A stretch of 64,000 bases of DNA from JAJDTR01 sp965220415. GTDB taxonomy: Bacteria > Poribacteria > WGA-4E > JAJDTR01. Both the position numbers and the translations under genes were made by a program. Shown in pieces: positions 36,019 through 44,797 of the stretch (positions are counted from its first letter, which is position 1; each line of letters starts with the position of its first letter). The stretch covers positions 2,418,001 through 2,482,000 of the forward strand of contig OZ244829.1 in the NCBI GenBank assembly GCA_965220415.1, in the 5' to 3' direction. The notes beneath the pieces are model-generated. The model saw only the letters and a program-made list of their open reading frames with translations. It did not search any database and was not told the DNA's origin.

Positions 36019-37395
36019 CTACCGTATCTGGAAGCCGTACAGCTTGGAGTTGCGCAGCCGAAATCTCAGGCGCGCCCGCTTATCGCTCAGACCGTCCAAA
36101 GCTCCATCCGATTTCCATTCCACTGTACCATCGGTGACGGTATCGCCAATGGGATTGCTCCACGCCAAGAGTTCGCTCTCCGCATCCACGACTTCGACCT
36201 GAACAGAGCCGCCTTCGTCCACGTCGGCGGTCACGCCAAGTGTTTCCCCGTCGAAATCCAACAGTTCCGTCGTTATCACTGCGCTGCTTTGGGGGGAGAT
36301 CGGCTCGTAGCCCGCCCAGCCATCCGGTCTGAGCGTTGCCAGCGCGAGGTAGCCGTTCCGCCATTCGAAGAAGTGCCAGTCCCCGGCGCCGTAGTAGATC
36401 CGGACCTCATCGTCACCGAAGATTGGCGCGGCTGCGAATATGGTGCCCCAATCGTAAGGCGTCTCCCCGTATCGCTCCCGCTCGGCAGGGCTGTGTCCGA
36501 TAAACGGTGTGCCCTCCTGTATCCGGTGCCAGGTGACGGTGTCCGGGCTCCACGCCAGTTCGGCGTGTTGCTTCACCCCGCGGTCGGAATCCTCCTCCGG
36601 AAATACCATTACCCCTACCAGTCCGATGTACACGCCGCACGTCGGAAACACAATCATATCGTGGGTTTGCAGTTGAGCAGTCGGTCCCTCCATAATGCTC
36701 CGCTCCCGCCTCCAGTTCACAAAGTCGGATGACTCGGTTTGCGTCACTTGGCGCCTGCCAAGCTCCGAATTGCGGCGGGTGATGACCACGTACTTGCCGA
36801 GATGCGGCGCCCAAAATGCGCTGGGCCGGTTACCGCCCTCGTGCCCGGGGACGGGGATGTGCTCGCCCCAGTGCAAACCGTCGCGGGAGAACGCCACGAA
36901 TGTACCCCTGCTCGCGGAGAAAAACATCTTGTAGCGTCTCGCAGAATCCGGGTCTCGGTCATCCTTGTAAACGCCCGCGACCCCGCGGCGGCGCGTGACG
37001 ATGTTGTTCTCTTTGCCGCCCTCGTACTCCGCGAGACCCAAATTCGGTTTCTCCCAATGGATGCCATCCGTCGAAACCGCATAGCAAAGCCCTATCTCTC
37101 GATCTGTCGGTTTCACATCGTTGTACTTTATGAGGTCAGGATGACGTCTTTCCGGTGGCGTGCTAGTCACCCGTGCGTCAACGACAAACGGGTTATACCA
37201 GCACTTATAGATTTTCTCGTCCTCGTCATAAATCACATCGGGGTAAACGTTGTCGTAGCGGGGTTCCCACGGTTTGTCCTCGGTGAAGAACGGGTTATCG
37301 GGGTGTTTCGTCGCTTCGCCCAGCGTGAGTTTAGCATCTTCAGCGTCGGCGATGATTCGTGAATCGAGGACAAGGTATCGTGTTTCTTCCGCCAT
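36019..37395 (-). CDS. GH32/43-like five-bladed propeller protein
   Basis: A 458-residue protein related to propeller glycosidases of the sucrase/arabinanase type. Segments NPFFTEDKPWEPRYDNVYPD, YKCWYNPFVVDAR, EIGLCYAVSTDGIHWEKP, YKMFFSASRGTFVAFSRDGL and DRGVKQHAELAWSPDTVTW show the repeated 'Y-x-x-S-x-D-G-x-x-W' blade ends. A C-terminal beta-sandwich-like stretch ends RLRFRLRNSKLYGFQIR. The aspartate/glutamate catalytic set is not assigned. No signal peptide. Start at ATG 37395 with GAAGGG upstream. Context (sialidase-like propellers upstream and downstream) suggests glycan degradation. Confidence 0.75.
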   Translation of the reverse strand: MAEETRYLVLDSRIIADAEDAKLTLGEATKHPDNPFFTEDKPWEPRYDNVYPDVIYDEDEKIYKCWYNPFVVDARVTSTPPERRHPDLIKYNDVKPTDREIGLCYAVSTDGIHWEKPNLGLAEYEGGKENNIVTRRRGVAGVYKDDRDPDSARRYKMFFSASRGTFVAFSRDGLHWGEHIPVPGHEGGNRPSAFWAPHLGKYVVITRRNSELGRRQVTQTESSDFVNWRRERSIMEGPTAQLQTHDMIVFPTCGVYIGLVGVMVFPEEDSDRGVKQHAELAWSPDTVTWHRIQEGTPFIGHSPAERERYGETPYDWGTIFAAAPIFGDDEVRIYYGAGDWHFFEWRNGYLALATLRPDGWAGYEPISPQSSAVITTELLDFDGETLGVTADVDEGGSVQVEVVDAESELLAWSNPIGDTVTDGTVEWKSDGALDGLSDKRARLRFRLRNSKLYGFQIR

Positions 37396-38028
37396 CTTCA
37401 AACCCTTCGGCTGCGGCAGCATGAGGAAATTCTATAGGATAGCACCAGAAGATTTTACTCAGCTTTCGCCTCTCGGTCAACAACAATCGCTTCCGGCGCA
37501 ATCACACCGAATGTAGGGGACGGCCCCTGTGCCGCATTGGGATCAACGTAAGGGATTTTGTCTAGTATCAGTGGTGTTCTCCGACGCAAAACCCTTAACT
37601 TAGTCCCATAGGATGGGGAGGAAATCTCTATCATCCCCCACACGGTAGGTGCGGTTTCCAACCGCACCGGCACCTACGGAAACCAGCGCCATGAGTCATC
37701 TCTTGTGGCGCACCCATCAGTGAATGAACTGGTATTCCCTCGCTCACGTCTACATGGAGATTAACAGTTCAAGACATTGAAGCCGCGTGACTTGCACCCT
37801 AAAACGCTTAACTTGATCCCTATGGGGGACGGCCCCTGTGCCGTCCCATAATCTTAGTTACAGATGAACGACCACGGGGGGTCGCCCCTACGGGTACCGG
37901 GCACACGATTTGAGGAACACACGTCTGTGCTGAATTTGCTTGACAGAAAGCCGGAGACTCGGCAAGAATTAATAAGGCTCAAGGACTTATCCGTTACTTA
38001 ATTTTGAACTAGATGGAGGCGAGGAAGA
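37396..38028. repeat. Divergent intergenic region with several palindromes
   Basis: Lies between the GH32/43-like gene and the first Gfo/Idh gene, facing apart. Contains GGGACGGCCCCTGTGCCG at about 37517 and 37830 (the second completes GGGACGGC...GCCGTCCC), GTAGGTGCGGTTTCCAACCG (37646), an inverse 24-bp GGGATCAAGTTAAGCG element (37797-37820) and a GATCAACGTAAGG relative near 37542. No gene. Confidence 0.65.
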
Positions 38029-39018
38029 ATGAAAATCAGGTTTGCACAGTACGGCATTTCACACGATCACGCCAGCGGCAAAGCAAAGACGCTGAAAGCA
38101 AACGACGATGTCGATTTCGCGGGCGTTTATGAACCGTCGGCGGAAGTTCGCGAGACACTCGGCACAAACGAAGCGTATGAGGGAGTTCACTGGTTCTCGT
38201 CCCCCGAGGAGATCTTGGACGATGAGACAATCGTGGGGGTGGCGGTGCAGGGACGGGTGTCCAAAAACCTCGAATATGCGCGGGCGGCGGTTGAGCGCGG
38301 AAAGCACGTCTGGCTTGACAAACCGGCGGGCGACGATCTGGAAGCGTTTCGCGCGGTTCTGGACATCGCGCGCGAGAAGGGGCTGTGCGTCCAACTCGGC
38401 TATATGTTCCGTTACAACGCGGGATTCCGGTTCCTCCTCAATTGGGCAAATTCCGGGAAATTGGGCGATATATTTTCGATTCGCGGACGCATCTCGACCC
38501 GACGCTCGGACGAAGCCTCGTGGCAACGATGGGATTCCCGCGGCGAACGCGAAGGCGGCATCATGTTCATTCTCGCCTGCCATCTTATCGACATCATCGT
38601 CGCCATACTCGGGCGACCCGAGCGCGCGAGGTTCTTCTCGCAGAACTTGGATGGTACTTTCCCTTGGTTCCGCGATAACACCGCGTCTGTCCTTGAATAC
38701 CCTAACGCCATGGTGACCCTCGAGTCGACCGCATCGGAGGTGTCGTCGGGTGCATCTAGACGCTTGGAGGTCTACGGAACCCGCGGCAGCGTGATTCTCG
38801 AACCGCTGGAACCACCCGCGCTGCGGCTGTGTCTTGACGAAGCTCGAGACGGCTATGCTGAGGGTTGGCAGCAGGTGGAAGTGGAGCATCAACCGCGCTA
38901 TATCGACAGTCTCCGCGCGCTTGTAGCGGACATCCGGGGCGAAAAATCGCCTGACCGCTCGTTAGACCATGAATTTACGGTCCAAGAGACCGTCCTCCGT
39001 GCCGTCGGGCTGCTGTGA
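38029..39018 (+). CDS. Gfo/Idh/MocA-family oxidoreductase, tandem copy 1
   Basis: A 329-residue NAD(P)-dependent sugar oxidoreductase. N-terminal Rossmann fold starting MKIRFAQYGISHDHASGKA, with VYEPSAEVRETLG and the KHVWLDKPAGDDLEAF segment (Lys-Pro motif of the family), then the C-terminal alpha/beta domain with GYMFRYNAGFRFLL, GIMFILACHLIDIIVAILG and SLDHEFTVQETVLRAV. The GYMFRYN/HLID residues resemble the catalytic Lys/His region of the family. GGAGG lies upstream of the ATG. Substrate unknown; related proteins act on sugar or inositol derivatives. Confidence 0.9.
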   Translation: MKIRFAQYGISHDHASGKAKTLKANDDVDFAGVYEPSAEVRETLGTNEAYEGVHWFSSPEEILDDETIVGVAVQGRVSKNLEYARAAVERGKHVWLDKPAGDDLEAFRAVLDIAREKGLCVQLGYMFRYNAGFRFLLNWANSGKLGDIFSIRGRISTRRSDEASWQRWDSRGEREGGIMFILACHLIDIIVAILGRPERARFFSQNLDGTFPWFRDNTASVLEYPNAMVTLESTASEVSSGASRRLEVYGTRGSVILEPLEPPALRLCLDEARDGYAEGWQQVEVEHQPRYIDSLRALVADIRGEKSPDRSLDHEFTVQETVLRAVGLL

Positions 39019-39417
39019 ATCGCCACAGATTGTGCGTAGGTTGGGTTGAACGTTGCAAACGTAATATGTCAAGTATTACATTTGGGTATCGCGAGTTGAT
39101 GCCGATTGTGATCTCGGAAGACTAGTGAAACCCAACGTTTGATTGCAGATTGAATTTTGTTGGATTTCACTCTATGGTTACGTATAAGAATTGTAATTCA
39201 AGGACTACTCGGCACTTATCGCAGGCAGGAGTTCGTTTTGATTCGTTCAACCCAACCTACACTGATTTGGAGGAGCCAATCTCCAGTGTCGTGATCGCTT
39301 AGGCGGGGCAGGGCAAGATGCCCTGCCTACCGGAACGAACTCTGTTGCTGCGTAAGTTCTACTAACTTTAGCAACAAACTATTATCCGTAGCTTGAATTT
39401 CATGGAGACTACGCTAA
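39019..39417. repeat. Spacer with long inverted pair and leader duplicated before copy 3
   Basis: GTAGGTTGGGTTGAACG (39031-39047) is repeated as its inverse CGTTCAACCCAACCTAC at about 39244-39260. 39300-39417 matches 40665-40783 (GGGCAAGATGCCCTGCCTAC, then TTCTACTAACTTTAGCAAC), the leader of copy 3. The palindrome GGCAGGGCAAGATGCCCTGCC is a hairpin candidate upstream of both genes. Confidence 0.7.
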
Positions 39418-40407
39418 ATGAAAGTCAGGTTCGCACAGTACGGCATCTCGCACGGTCACGCCTCCGGCAAAGCGAGCGTGATGAAATCAAGCGACGATGT
39501 GGATTTCGTGGGCGTTTATGAACCGTCGGCAGAAGTTCGCGCTACACTCGGCACTCACGAGGCGTATGACGGCGTTCACTGGTTCTCCTCGGCGGAGGAG
39601 ATGTTAGAGGATGAGAGCATTGTAGCGGTTGCAGCCCAGGGACGAGTGTCGCAGAACCTCGAATTTGCACTGGCGGCGCTTGAGCGCGGAAAACACGTCT
39701 GGCTTGATAAACCGGCAGGCGATGATTTGGAGGCGTTCCGCGCGGTGCTGGACATTGCGCGCGAGAAGAGGCTGTGCGTCCAGCTCGGTTATATGTTCCG
39801 TTATAACGCGGGATTCCAATTTCTGCTTGATTGGGCAAATTCCGGCAAATTGGGCGATATATTTTCAATCCGCGGACGCATCTCTTCAAGTCGCTCGGAC
39901 CCCGAATCGTGGAAACTAAAGGATTCGCGCGGCGAACGAGAGGGCGGCATCATGTTCATACTCGCTTGTCACCTTATCGACATTGCCGTCGCCATACTGG
40001 GACGCCCCGAACGCGCGGAATTCTTCTCGCAGAACTTGGACCATGCCGTCCCTTGGTACCGTGACAACACCACATCTGTCTTCGAATACCCGGATGCCTT
40101 GGTAACCATCGAGTCTACCGCGTCGGAAGTGTCGACGAAAGAAGCGAGACGACTGGAGATTTACGGGACTCGCGGCAGCGTGATAATCGAACCGCTGGAA
40201 CCGCCTGCGCTGCGGCTGTGCCTTGATGAAGAGCGAGACGGCTACGCAGAAGGTTGGCAATGGGTGGAGGTGGCGAACCGGCCGCGATACGTCGAAAGTC
40301 TCCGTGCGCTGGTGGCGGACATCCGCGGCGAGAAATCGCCCGACCGTACGCTCGACCACGAATTTACCGTGCAGGAAACAGTGCTCCGCGCAGTCGGGAT
40401 GCTATAG
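39418..40407 (+). CDS. Gfo/Idh/MocA-family oxidoreductase, tandem copy 2
   Basis: A 329-residue paralogue of copies 1 and 3. It keeps KHVWLDKPAGDDLEAF, GYMFRYNAGFQFLLDWANS and CHLIDIAVAILGRPERA. Differs from copy 1 mainly in HGHASGKASVMKSSDDVDF near the N-terminus and the charged loop SSRSDPESWKLKDSRGE. GGAG upstream of the ATG. Its leader shares about 120 bp with that of copy 3 but not with copy 1, indicating a duplication history in which copies 2 and 3 split more recently or share a captured leader. Confidence 0.9.
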   Translation: MKVRFAQYGISHGHASGKASVMKSSDDVDFVGVYEPSAEVRATLGTHEAYDGVHWFSSAEEMLEDESIVAVAAQGRVSQNLEFALAALERGKHVWLDKPAGDDLEAFRAVLDIAREKRLCVQLGYMFRYNAGFQFLLDWANSGKLGDIFSIRGRISSSRSDPESWKLKDSRGEREGGIMFILACHLIDIAVAILGRPERAEFFSQNLDHAVPWYRDNTTSVFEYPDALVTIESTASEVSTKEARRLEIYGTRGSVIIEPLEPPALRLCLDEERDGYAEGWQWVEVANRPRYVESLRALVADIRGEKSPDRTLDHEFTVQETVLRAVGML

Positions 40408-40783
40408 GACTTTCGCGATTGAATACCTAAGTGGTTTACTCGCCAAAAGAATATGGCATTAGATTAAGGTAGTAGGCACACGCCGTGTGCCGTAAACCAC
40501 ACTGTACCAGCCGACTCTAGGTAGGAGCGACCTCCCGGTCGCGAACCCTTTGATTGCATTAAATATTTACCGAGAAAACCACTAAGAGGACTGTCGTAGG
40601 GTAGTTTATTTGCCGTTTCGATGCTACACAACATTTGTAGGAGCCAACCTTCAGGTCGCGACCGATTAGGCCGGGCAGGGCAAGATGCCCTGCCTACTGT
40701 AACGACCTCTGTTGCTGCTTAAATTCTACTAACTTTAGCAACAAACTATTATTCGTAGCTTGTATTTCATGGAGGCAAACTGA
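40408..40783. repeat. Spacer with REP-like palindromes
   Basis: GTAGGAGCGACCTCCCGGTC (40520) is a palindrome member; TGTAGGAGCCAACCTTCAGG (40636) is a diverged one. 40665-40783 is the duplicated leader of the downstream gene (see 39300-39417). No gene. Confidence 0.65.
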
Positions 40784-41773
40784 ATGAAACTGAGGTTTGC
40801 ACAATTCGGCATCTCGCACGACCACGCCCCTAGCAAGGCTCGCACGTTGAAAGCAAACGAGGATGTCGATTTTGTGGGGATTTATGAACCGTCCGCGGAA
40901 GCCCGGGAGACACTCGGCGCCAACGACGCGTTTGATGGCGTTCAATGGTTGTCGTCCGCAGAGGAGGTATTGGAAGACGAAACCATCATAGGGGTCGCGG
41001 CGCAGGGACGGGTATCGGAAAACCTTGATTTTTCGCGGGCAGCGGTTGAGCACGGTAAGCACGTTTGGCTCGACAAGCCGGCAGGCGACGATTTGGAGGC
41101 GTTTCGGGCGGTGCTGGACATCGCACGCGAGAAGGGGTTATGCGTCCAACTCGGCTATATGTTCCGCTATAACGCGGGATTCCAATTTGTGCTCGATTGG
41201 GCGAATTCCGGGAAACTGGGCGACATATTTTCCGTTCGCGGACGCATCTCGACGGGCCGCTCCGATGAATCCCTATGGGCGCGGTGGGATTCCCGCGGCG
41301 AACACGAAGGCGGAATCATGTTCATTCTCGCCCCCCATCTTATCGATATTATCGTGGCGCTACTGGGGCGCCCCGAGCGCGTGACATCCTTCTCGCAGAA
41401 TTTGGACAGCACCTTCCCGTGGGCGCAAGATAACACCGCTGCTGTCTTTGAATATCCGGGCGCGATGGCGACCATCGAGTCTGCCGCGGCGGAGGTGTCG
41501 TCCGGTGAATCAAGACGGTTGGAGGTTTACGGGACTCGCGGCAGCGCGATACTTGAACCGCTTGATCCGCCGGCATTGCGGCTGTGCCTTGATGAAGATC
41601 GCGACGGCTATGCCGAGGGATGGCAAAACGTAGAAATAGAAAAACGTCCCAGCCACATCGGCGATCTCCAAGCACTTGTGGCAGACATTCGCGGCGAGAA
41701 ATCGCCCGACCGCTCGCTAGACCACGAATTTATCGCTCAGGAAACCATCCTGCGCGCCTCGGGACTCCTGTAG
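40784..41773 (+). CDS. Gfo/Idh/MocA-family oxidoreductase, tandem copy 3
   Basis: A 329-residue paralogue. N-terminus MKLRFAQFGISHDHAPSKA with VYEPSAE-type and KHVWLDKPAGDDLEAF segments, then GYMFRYNAGFQFVLDWANS and a variant APHLIDIIVALLG in which the Cys before HLID, present in copies 1 and 2, is Pro. Ends TILRASGLL. GGAGG upstream. The three copies are all in the same orientation and spaced about 0.4 kb, as expected for tandem duplication; divergence at the HLID region could alter substrate choice. Confidence 0.9.
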   Translation: MKLRFAQFGISHDHAPSKARTLKANEDVDFVGIYEPSAEARETLGANDAFDGVQWLSSAEEVLEDETIIGVAAQGRVSENLDFSRAAVEHGKHVWLDKPAGDDLEAFRAVLDIAREKGLCVQLGYMFRYNAGFQFVLDWANSGKLGDIFSVRGRISTGRSDESLWARWDSRGEHEGGIMFILAPHLIDIIVALLGRPERVTSFSQNLDSTFPWAQDNTAAVFEYPGAMATIESAAAEVSSGESRRLEVYGTRGSAILEPLDPPALRLCLDEDRDGYAEGWQNVEIEKRPSHIGDLQALVADIRGEKSPDRSLDHEFIAQETILRASGLL

Positions 41774-42127
41774 ACAGACACGGATTGTGCTATCGTCAAT
41801 GCAAATAATAATTACACATGAGGAATTTGGTTGGTTCGATTTGCAGTAGTGCGATTTATTGTGCGTCCTCCGTTGGAGCGAACTTTGCCTCGCGACCGGG
41901 AGGTCGCTCCTACAGTAACAATTTTCAATCATCAAATCACCAGTTAGTTTGTGTAAATATGATTGTGAATGACTATAAGACAACCATTCAAACCTGACCG
42001 GGGATAGCACATTCTGCTTGTGCCTTTCCAGAATCGTGCTATTATTTCAGCCTGTGGTAGCAATCTCACCCCTCTGAAACATATGTGGGTTTCATGCGCA
42101 ACATTGGAATGACGATCGGAAATCACG
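41774..42127. repeat. Intergenic region with REP-like palindrome
   Basis: TCGCGACCGGGAGGTCGCTC at about 41891, followed by CTAC, is an inverse GTAGGAGCGACC palindrome. The rest shows no gene; the minus-strand frame here has no ribosome-binding site or domain. Confidence 0.55.
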
Positions 42128-42478
42128 ATGCACATCCTTGATATCGCCGATTGCATTAATGAGACCTGTCCTTGGTCCGGCAATCCGGTGCAATTCGATT
42201 CTCTCACGAGACATGACGGCAATGTTGTAGGGTTTTGTAACCCCGGTTGCCGCGACACGTTTGAAAGCGCCATCCGCCATTTCGACGAGGCGAAGGGCGA
42301 CCAGAGGCGCACTCTGGATGTCACCGATTCCATCAATGAGACTTGCCCCTGGTCGGGTAAACCAGTGCAGTCTGACTCCCTCACGAACTATTTCGGTAAC
42401 GTCGTAGGTTTCTGCAATCCCGGTTGCCGCGACAAGTTTGATTGCGCCGTTCGCCATTTCGACGAGGCGAAGCGATAA
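42128..42478 (+). CDS. Tandem two-domain YHS/TRASH-like metal-binding protein
   Basis: A 116-residue protein composed of two near-identical halves of about 54 residues: INETCPWSGNPVQFDSLT then VVGFCNPGCRDTFESAIRHF, and INETCPWSGKPVQSDSLT then VVGFCNPGCRDKFDCAVRHF. Each half has C-P-W-S-G...F-C-N-P-G-C, a cysteine arrangement of YHS/TRASH-type metal-sensing or metal-chaperone domains. The nucleotide sequences also repeat (for example CTATTTCGGTAACG versus CATGACGGCAATG), so the protein arose by an internal duplication. No neighbouring metal transporter or redox gene identifies its partner. Confidence 0.7.
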   Translation: MHILDIADCINETCPWSGNPVQFDSLTRHDGNVVGFCNPGCRDTFESAIRHFDEAKGDQRRTLDVTDSINETCPWSGKPVQSDSLTNYFGNVVGFCNPGCRDKFDCAVRHFDEAKR

Positions 42479-42644
42479 CATACTGCCCGGTTACAGGTGC
42501 ATACTTTTAGAGTGAGATCTCTTTAAATTCAAAACTCGGTTTCTCCGCTCTAAATTCTGTAAAATGTTGACCATTGGTCGCGAAGTTCGCTACTAACTCC
42601 AACCCTCAACACGAAAATATTGAAAGGATAGAAGGAGAGTTGCC

Positions 42645-43511
42645 ATGACACACGCAAGATTAACATTGAGCCTAATTTTCATCGTTGCACTGGCGTGCCC
42701 GACGGCGTTCGCCCAACCGCCCGTGTTGTTCTTCGACGCCAACACACAAGAGCCCGACGACGAGGCATGGGAAAACAGCGGTTCGGCTGGCGGAGCGGTG
42801 CCGCAAACCGACGACCATCCCACACTGGAAGAGGGCACGGTAGAGGTTGCCGGTATGTCATTTTTCACGAAATATTACACAGTGCCCGATTCACACGCGG
42901 TTTTCGCCAACGACGAACCCCTTGACGATGCTCCCGTGGTTTTCCTCGAAAATTGGACGTGGGGATCCTTGGTCAGAATCAATGGCGGCCGGTTTCCGGG
43001 CGAGGCGGAGGAGCATCATATGTACGGCATTCATTCCAATGCGCCGGAAGAAACCCAGACCATGCGCGTCATGTTGCCTTTTGACGCGGCGGATTGGGGA
43101 TGGATTGACAACGTGAATATCATGCAGACCGCCATTGGCGTCCGAGAGGATCACGAGTCCATCGCGGATACCGGTTTGGATCTCGGCCAAGGCGTCTGGC
43201 GTTTCATGCACGTCTCCTTTGAAAGCGGGATTGCCGTGACGTTTTATCTTGATGGCGAGGAAACGGGTGAAGTGCCGTCCGAGGTGACCTTCGACCCCAA
43301 ACACCCGATGAATCTGCACGCGTTATTCGCCAATAGCGCCGGAGAATCAGTGCAAGCGTGCAACTGTTCTGCGGTCAACTTCAAGTTGTGGGATAGGTGG
43401 CTCAGCGCGGACGAGATTAATGCCGACATCGCCCAAACGGTAGGGGGCGCCGCGGTCGAATCTATGGACAAGCTCGCTACCACTTGGGGACAAATAAAGC
43501 ACGGTCAATGA
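42645..43511 (+). CDS. Secreted LamG/concanavalin-like protein with C-terminal TTWG tail
   Basis: A 288-residue exported protein. Signal peptide MTHARLTLSLIFIVALACPT (cut near AFA-QP). The body (LFFDANTQEPDDEAWENSGS; GVWRFMHVSFESGIAVTFYL; FKLWDRWLSADEINADIA) is a LamG-type jelly roll, with the concluding helix that often ends such domains. The last residues (MDKLATTWGQIKHGQ) match the end of all eight TolB-like proteins at 55-64 kb. AAGGAG before the ATG. A perfect terminator hairpin follows the stop. Ligand unknown. Confidence 0.82.
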   Translation: MTHARLTLSLIFIVALACPTAFAQPPVLFFDANTQEPDDEAWENSGSAGGAVPQTDDHPTLEEGTVEVAGMSFFTKYYTVPDSHAVFANDEPLDDAPVVFLENWTWGSLVRINGGRFPGEAEEHHMYGIHSNAPEETQTMRVMLPFDAADWGWIDNVNIMQTAIGVREDHESIADTGLDLGQGVWRFMHVSFESGIAVTFYLDGEETGEVPSEVTFDPKHPMNLHALFANSAGESVQACNCSAVNFKLWDRWLSADEINADIAQTVGGAAVESMDKLATTWGQIKHGQ

Positions 43512-43540
43512 GCCCCGTTCCCCAAAAATGACCGAACTGA

Positions 43541-43573
43541 AGAAACCGAGTTTTTCCGAAAAACTCGGTTTCT
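43541..43573 (+). terminator. Hairpin terminator after LamG gene
   Basis: AGAAACCGAGTTTTT and its inverse AAAAACTCGGTTTCT flank a CCG loop, giving a 15-bp perfect stem 30 bp after the stop codon. Related partial palindromes occur near 12722, 13786 and 42533. It is not followed by a long T-run, but the stem is very stable. Confidence 0.7.
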
Positions 43574-43722
43574 TGGCTGAATCTTCACGGAAAGCAGCCG
43601 CATTGGCTTAGCAACATCCAATTCACCATGGATTCGCTTGCCTCTAGGTAGGTCGACTGGCAAACCTGCTTGATTTTCTGAATCGCCGCACCAGCAATTA
43701 TGCCGAAGGAAAGAGCACTGCA

Positions 43723-43881
43723 ATGGAATGGATACTCGCTGGCGGGATAGTGTTCCTAGCCTATGTCTTAAAGCCTAAAAGAACATTGAAGGCGCTTGAA
43801 CGCATGAGTGTTTTCGTGTTTGTCGTCTTTTTAGCGGTTATGGTTGCTTACGGTCTCGCATCTGTTGTTTCATTATGGTGA
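43723..43881 (+). CDS. Small two-helix membrane protein (hypothetical)
   Basis: A 52-residue frame: MEWILAGGIVFLAYVLKPKR, a short basic linker TLKALER, then MSVFVFVVFLAVMVAYGLAS and VVSLW. Two hydrophobic segments separated by a positive loop are typical of small integral membrane proteins. AAGGA lies about 10 nt before the ATG. It is too short for domain recognition; co-directional with the LamG gene but behind a terminator-like hairpin. Could be spurious. Confidence 0.45.
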   Translation: MEWILAGGIVFLAYVLKPKRTLKALERMSVFVFVVFLAVMVAYGLASVVSLW

Positions 43882-44039
43882 ATGTGGTTCCCGGAATTTG
43901 TCGCATAGAAGCTCTATTCGTTTCCCGCCCGGTTTTCGTCTCTTTTCGCACGACCTTCACGTTTCACATGCTTTCCGGCCCCTTTGATCTTCACCTCTTA
44001 GCCTTCACCCGCTAAGGTTCAAGTGTCGATTTCTTGGAC

Positions 44040-44636
44040 CTATAAATCTCCACGCTTGTACATGTACCAGCTGGCTATACTGCGGTACGGTTTCCATTTC
44101 TGTGCTACTTTCTCAGCGCCTTCGAGGTCATTTACGTCCAAACCGTAAAGAGAGGACATCGATCTCCGCAGCGCGAGATCTTTCACGGGAAATACGTCAA
44201 TCCTTCCAAGTCCGAAAAGCAAATACATATCAACGGTCCAGTCGCCAATACCCTTTACCTCCTTGAGTAACCGTCGGATAGTGGGGTCGTCTTTCTCATG
44301 GAGTGTCGAAAGCGGAAGTTGTCGGGTGTCGGTTCTGTATGCCAGATCATTTAAATAACCGTACTTTTGATTCGATACCCCCGCGTCAAGCACTGCCTGC
44401 CTCGGTAGAGAAAGGAGCTGTTTTGCCGTGGGATGCCCGGAGTCAAAAAGTTCATGAAACCGAAGGATTATTGCGTTGGCGGCATGTTTTGAAAGTTGCT
44501 GCCGGATAATGGAATCGCACAAGAAATCAAAAGCGGAGCACCCGGACGCTAGGGTGCATGGGCCAACGATATCAATGACTTCGGCGAGTTTTTGGTCCTT
44601 CGCACACAGTTGATCGCAAATGTATTCTATGTTCAT
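44040..44636 (-). CDS. alkA: DNA-3-methyladenine glycosylase II-like (AlkA, HhH-GPD)
   Basis: A 198-residue base-excision-repair glycosylase that removes alkylated bases. Helix-hairpin-helix LLKEVKGIGDWTVDMYLLFG (about residues 123-142), then VFPVKDLALRRSM with the catalytic Asp153 and the GPD-type end. It is shorter than E. coli AlkA (282 residues) and lacks its N-terminal TBP-like domain, as in many archaeal and short bacterial forms. The ATG at 44636 lacks a strong ribosome-binding site. Stands alone between the LamG region and a repeat-rich stretch. Confidence 0.9.
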   Translation of the reverse strand: MNIEYICDQLCAKDQKLAEVIDIVGPCTLASGCSAFDFLCDSIIRQQLSKHAANAIILRFHELFDSGHPTAKQLLSLPRQAVLDAGVSNQKYGYLNDLAYRTDTRQLPLSTLHEKDDPTIRRLLKEVKGIGDWTVDMYLLFGLGRIDVFPVKDLALRRSMSSLYGLDVNDLEGAEKVAQKWKPYRSIASWYMYKRGDL

Positions 44637-44741
44637 GTTTACTCGTATTCCGGTAGGAGATCAAGGGAGCGGATAGCGACCGCGATAGCTAATCCTACGA
44701 TAGAGATCTCTTTCCAACTGCACCTGCGACACTGGATAAAG

Positions 44742-44785
44742 ACCGGTTCGGTTAGGAAACCGAACCTACCGCAGTGTATAAATAA
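44742..44785. repeat. GTAGG palindrome with long tail, inverse copy at 49326-49369
   Basis: The hairpin GGTTCGGTTAGGAAACCG...AACC (44745-44766) is followed by CTACCGCAGTGTATAAATAA. The whole approximately 44-bp stretch recurs without mismatch in inverse orientation at 49326-49369. Confidence 0.75.
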
Positions 44786-44797
44786 CTATTGATTTAA

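Noticed and set aside
41820..41850. tRNA T-arm-like GGTTCGA
   Set aside because: No cloverleaf can be built around it; only the seven-base motif is present.
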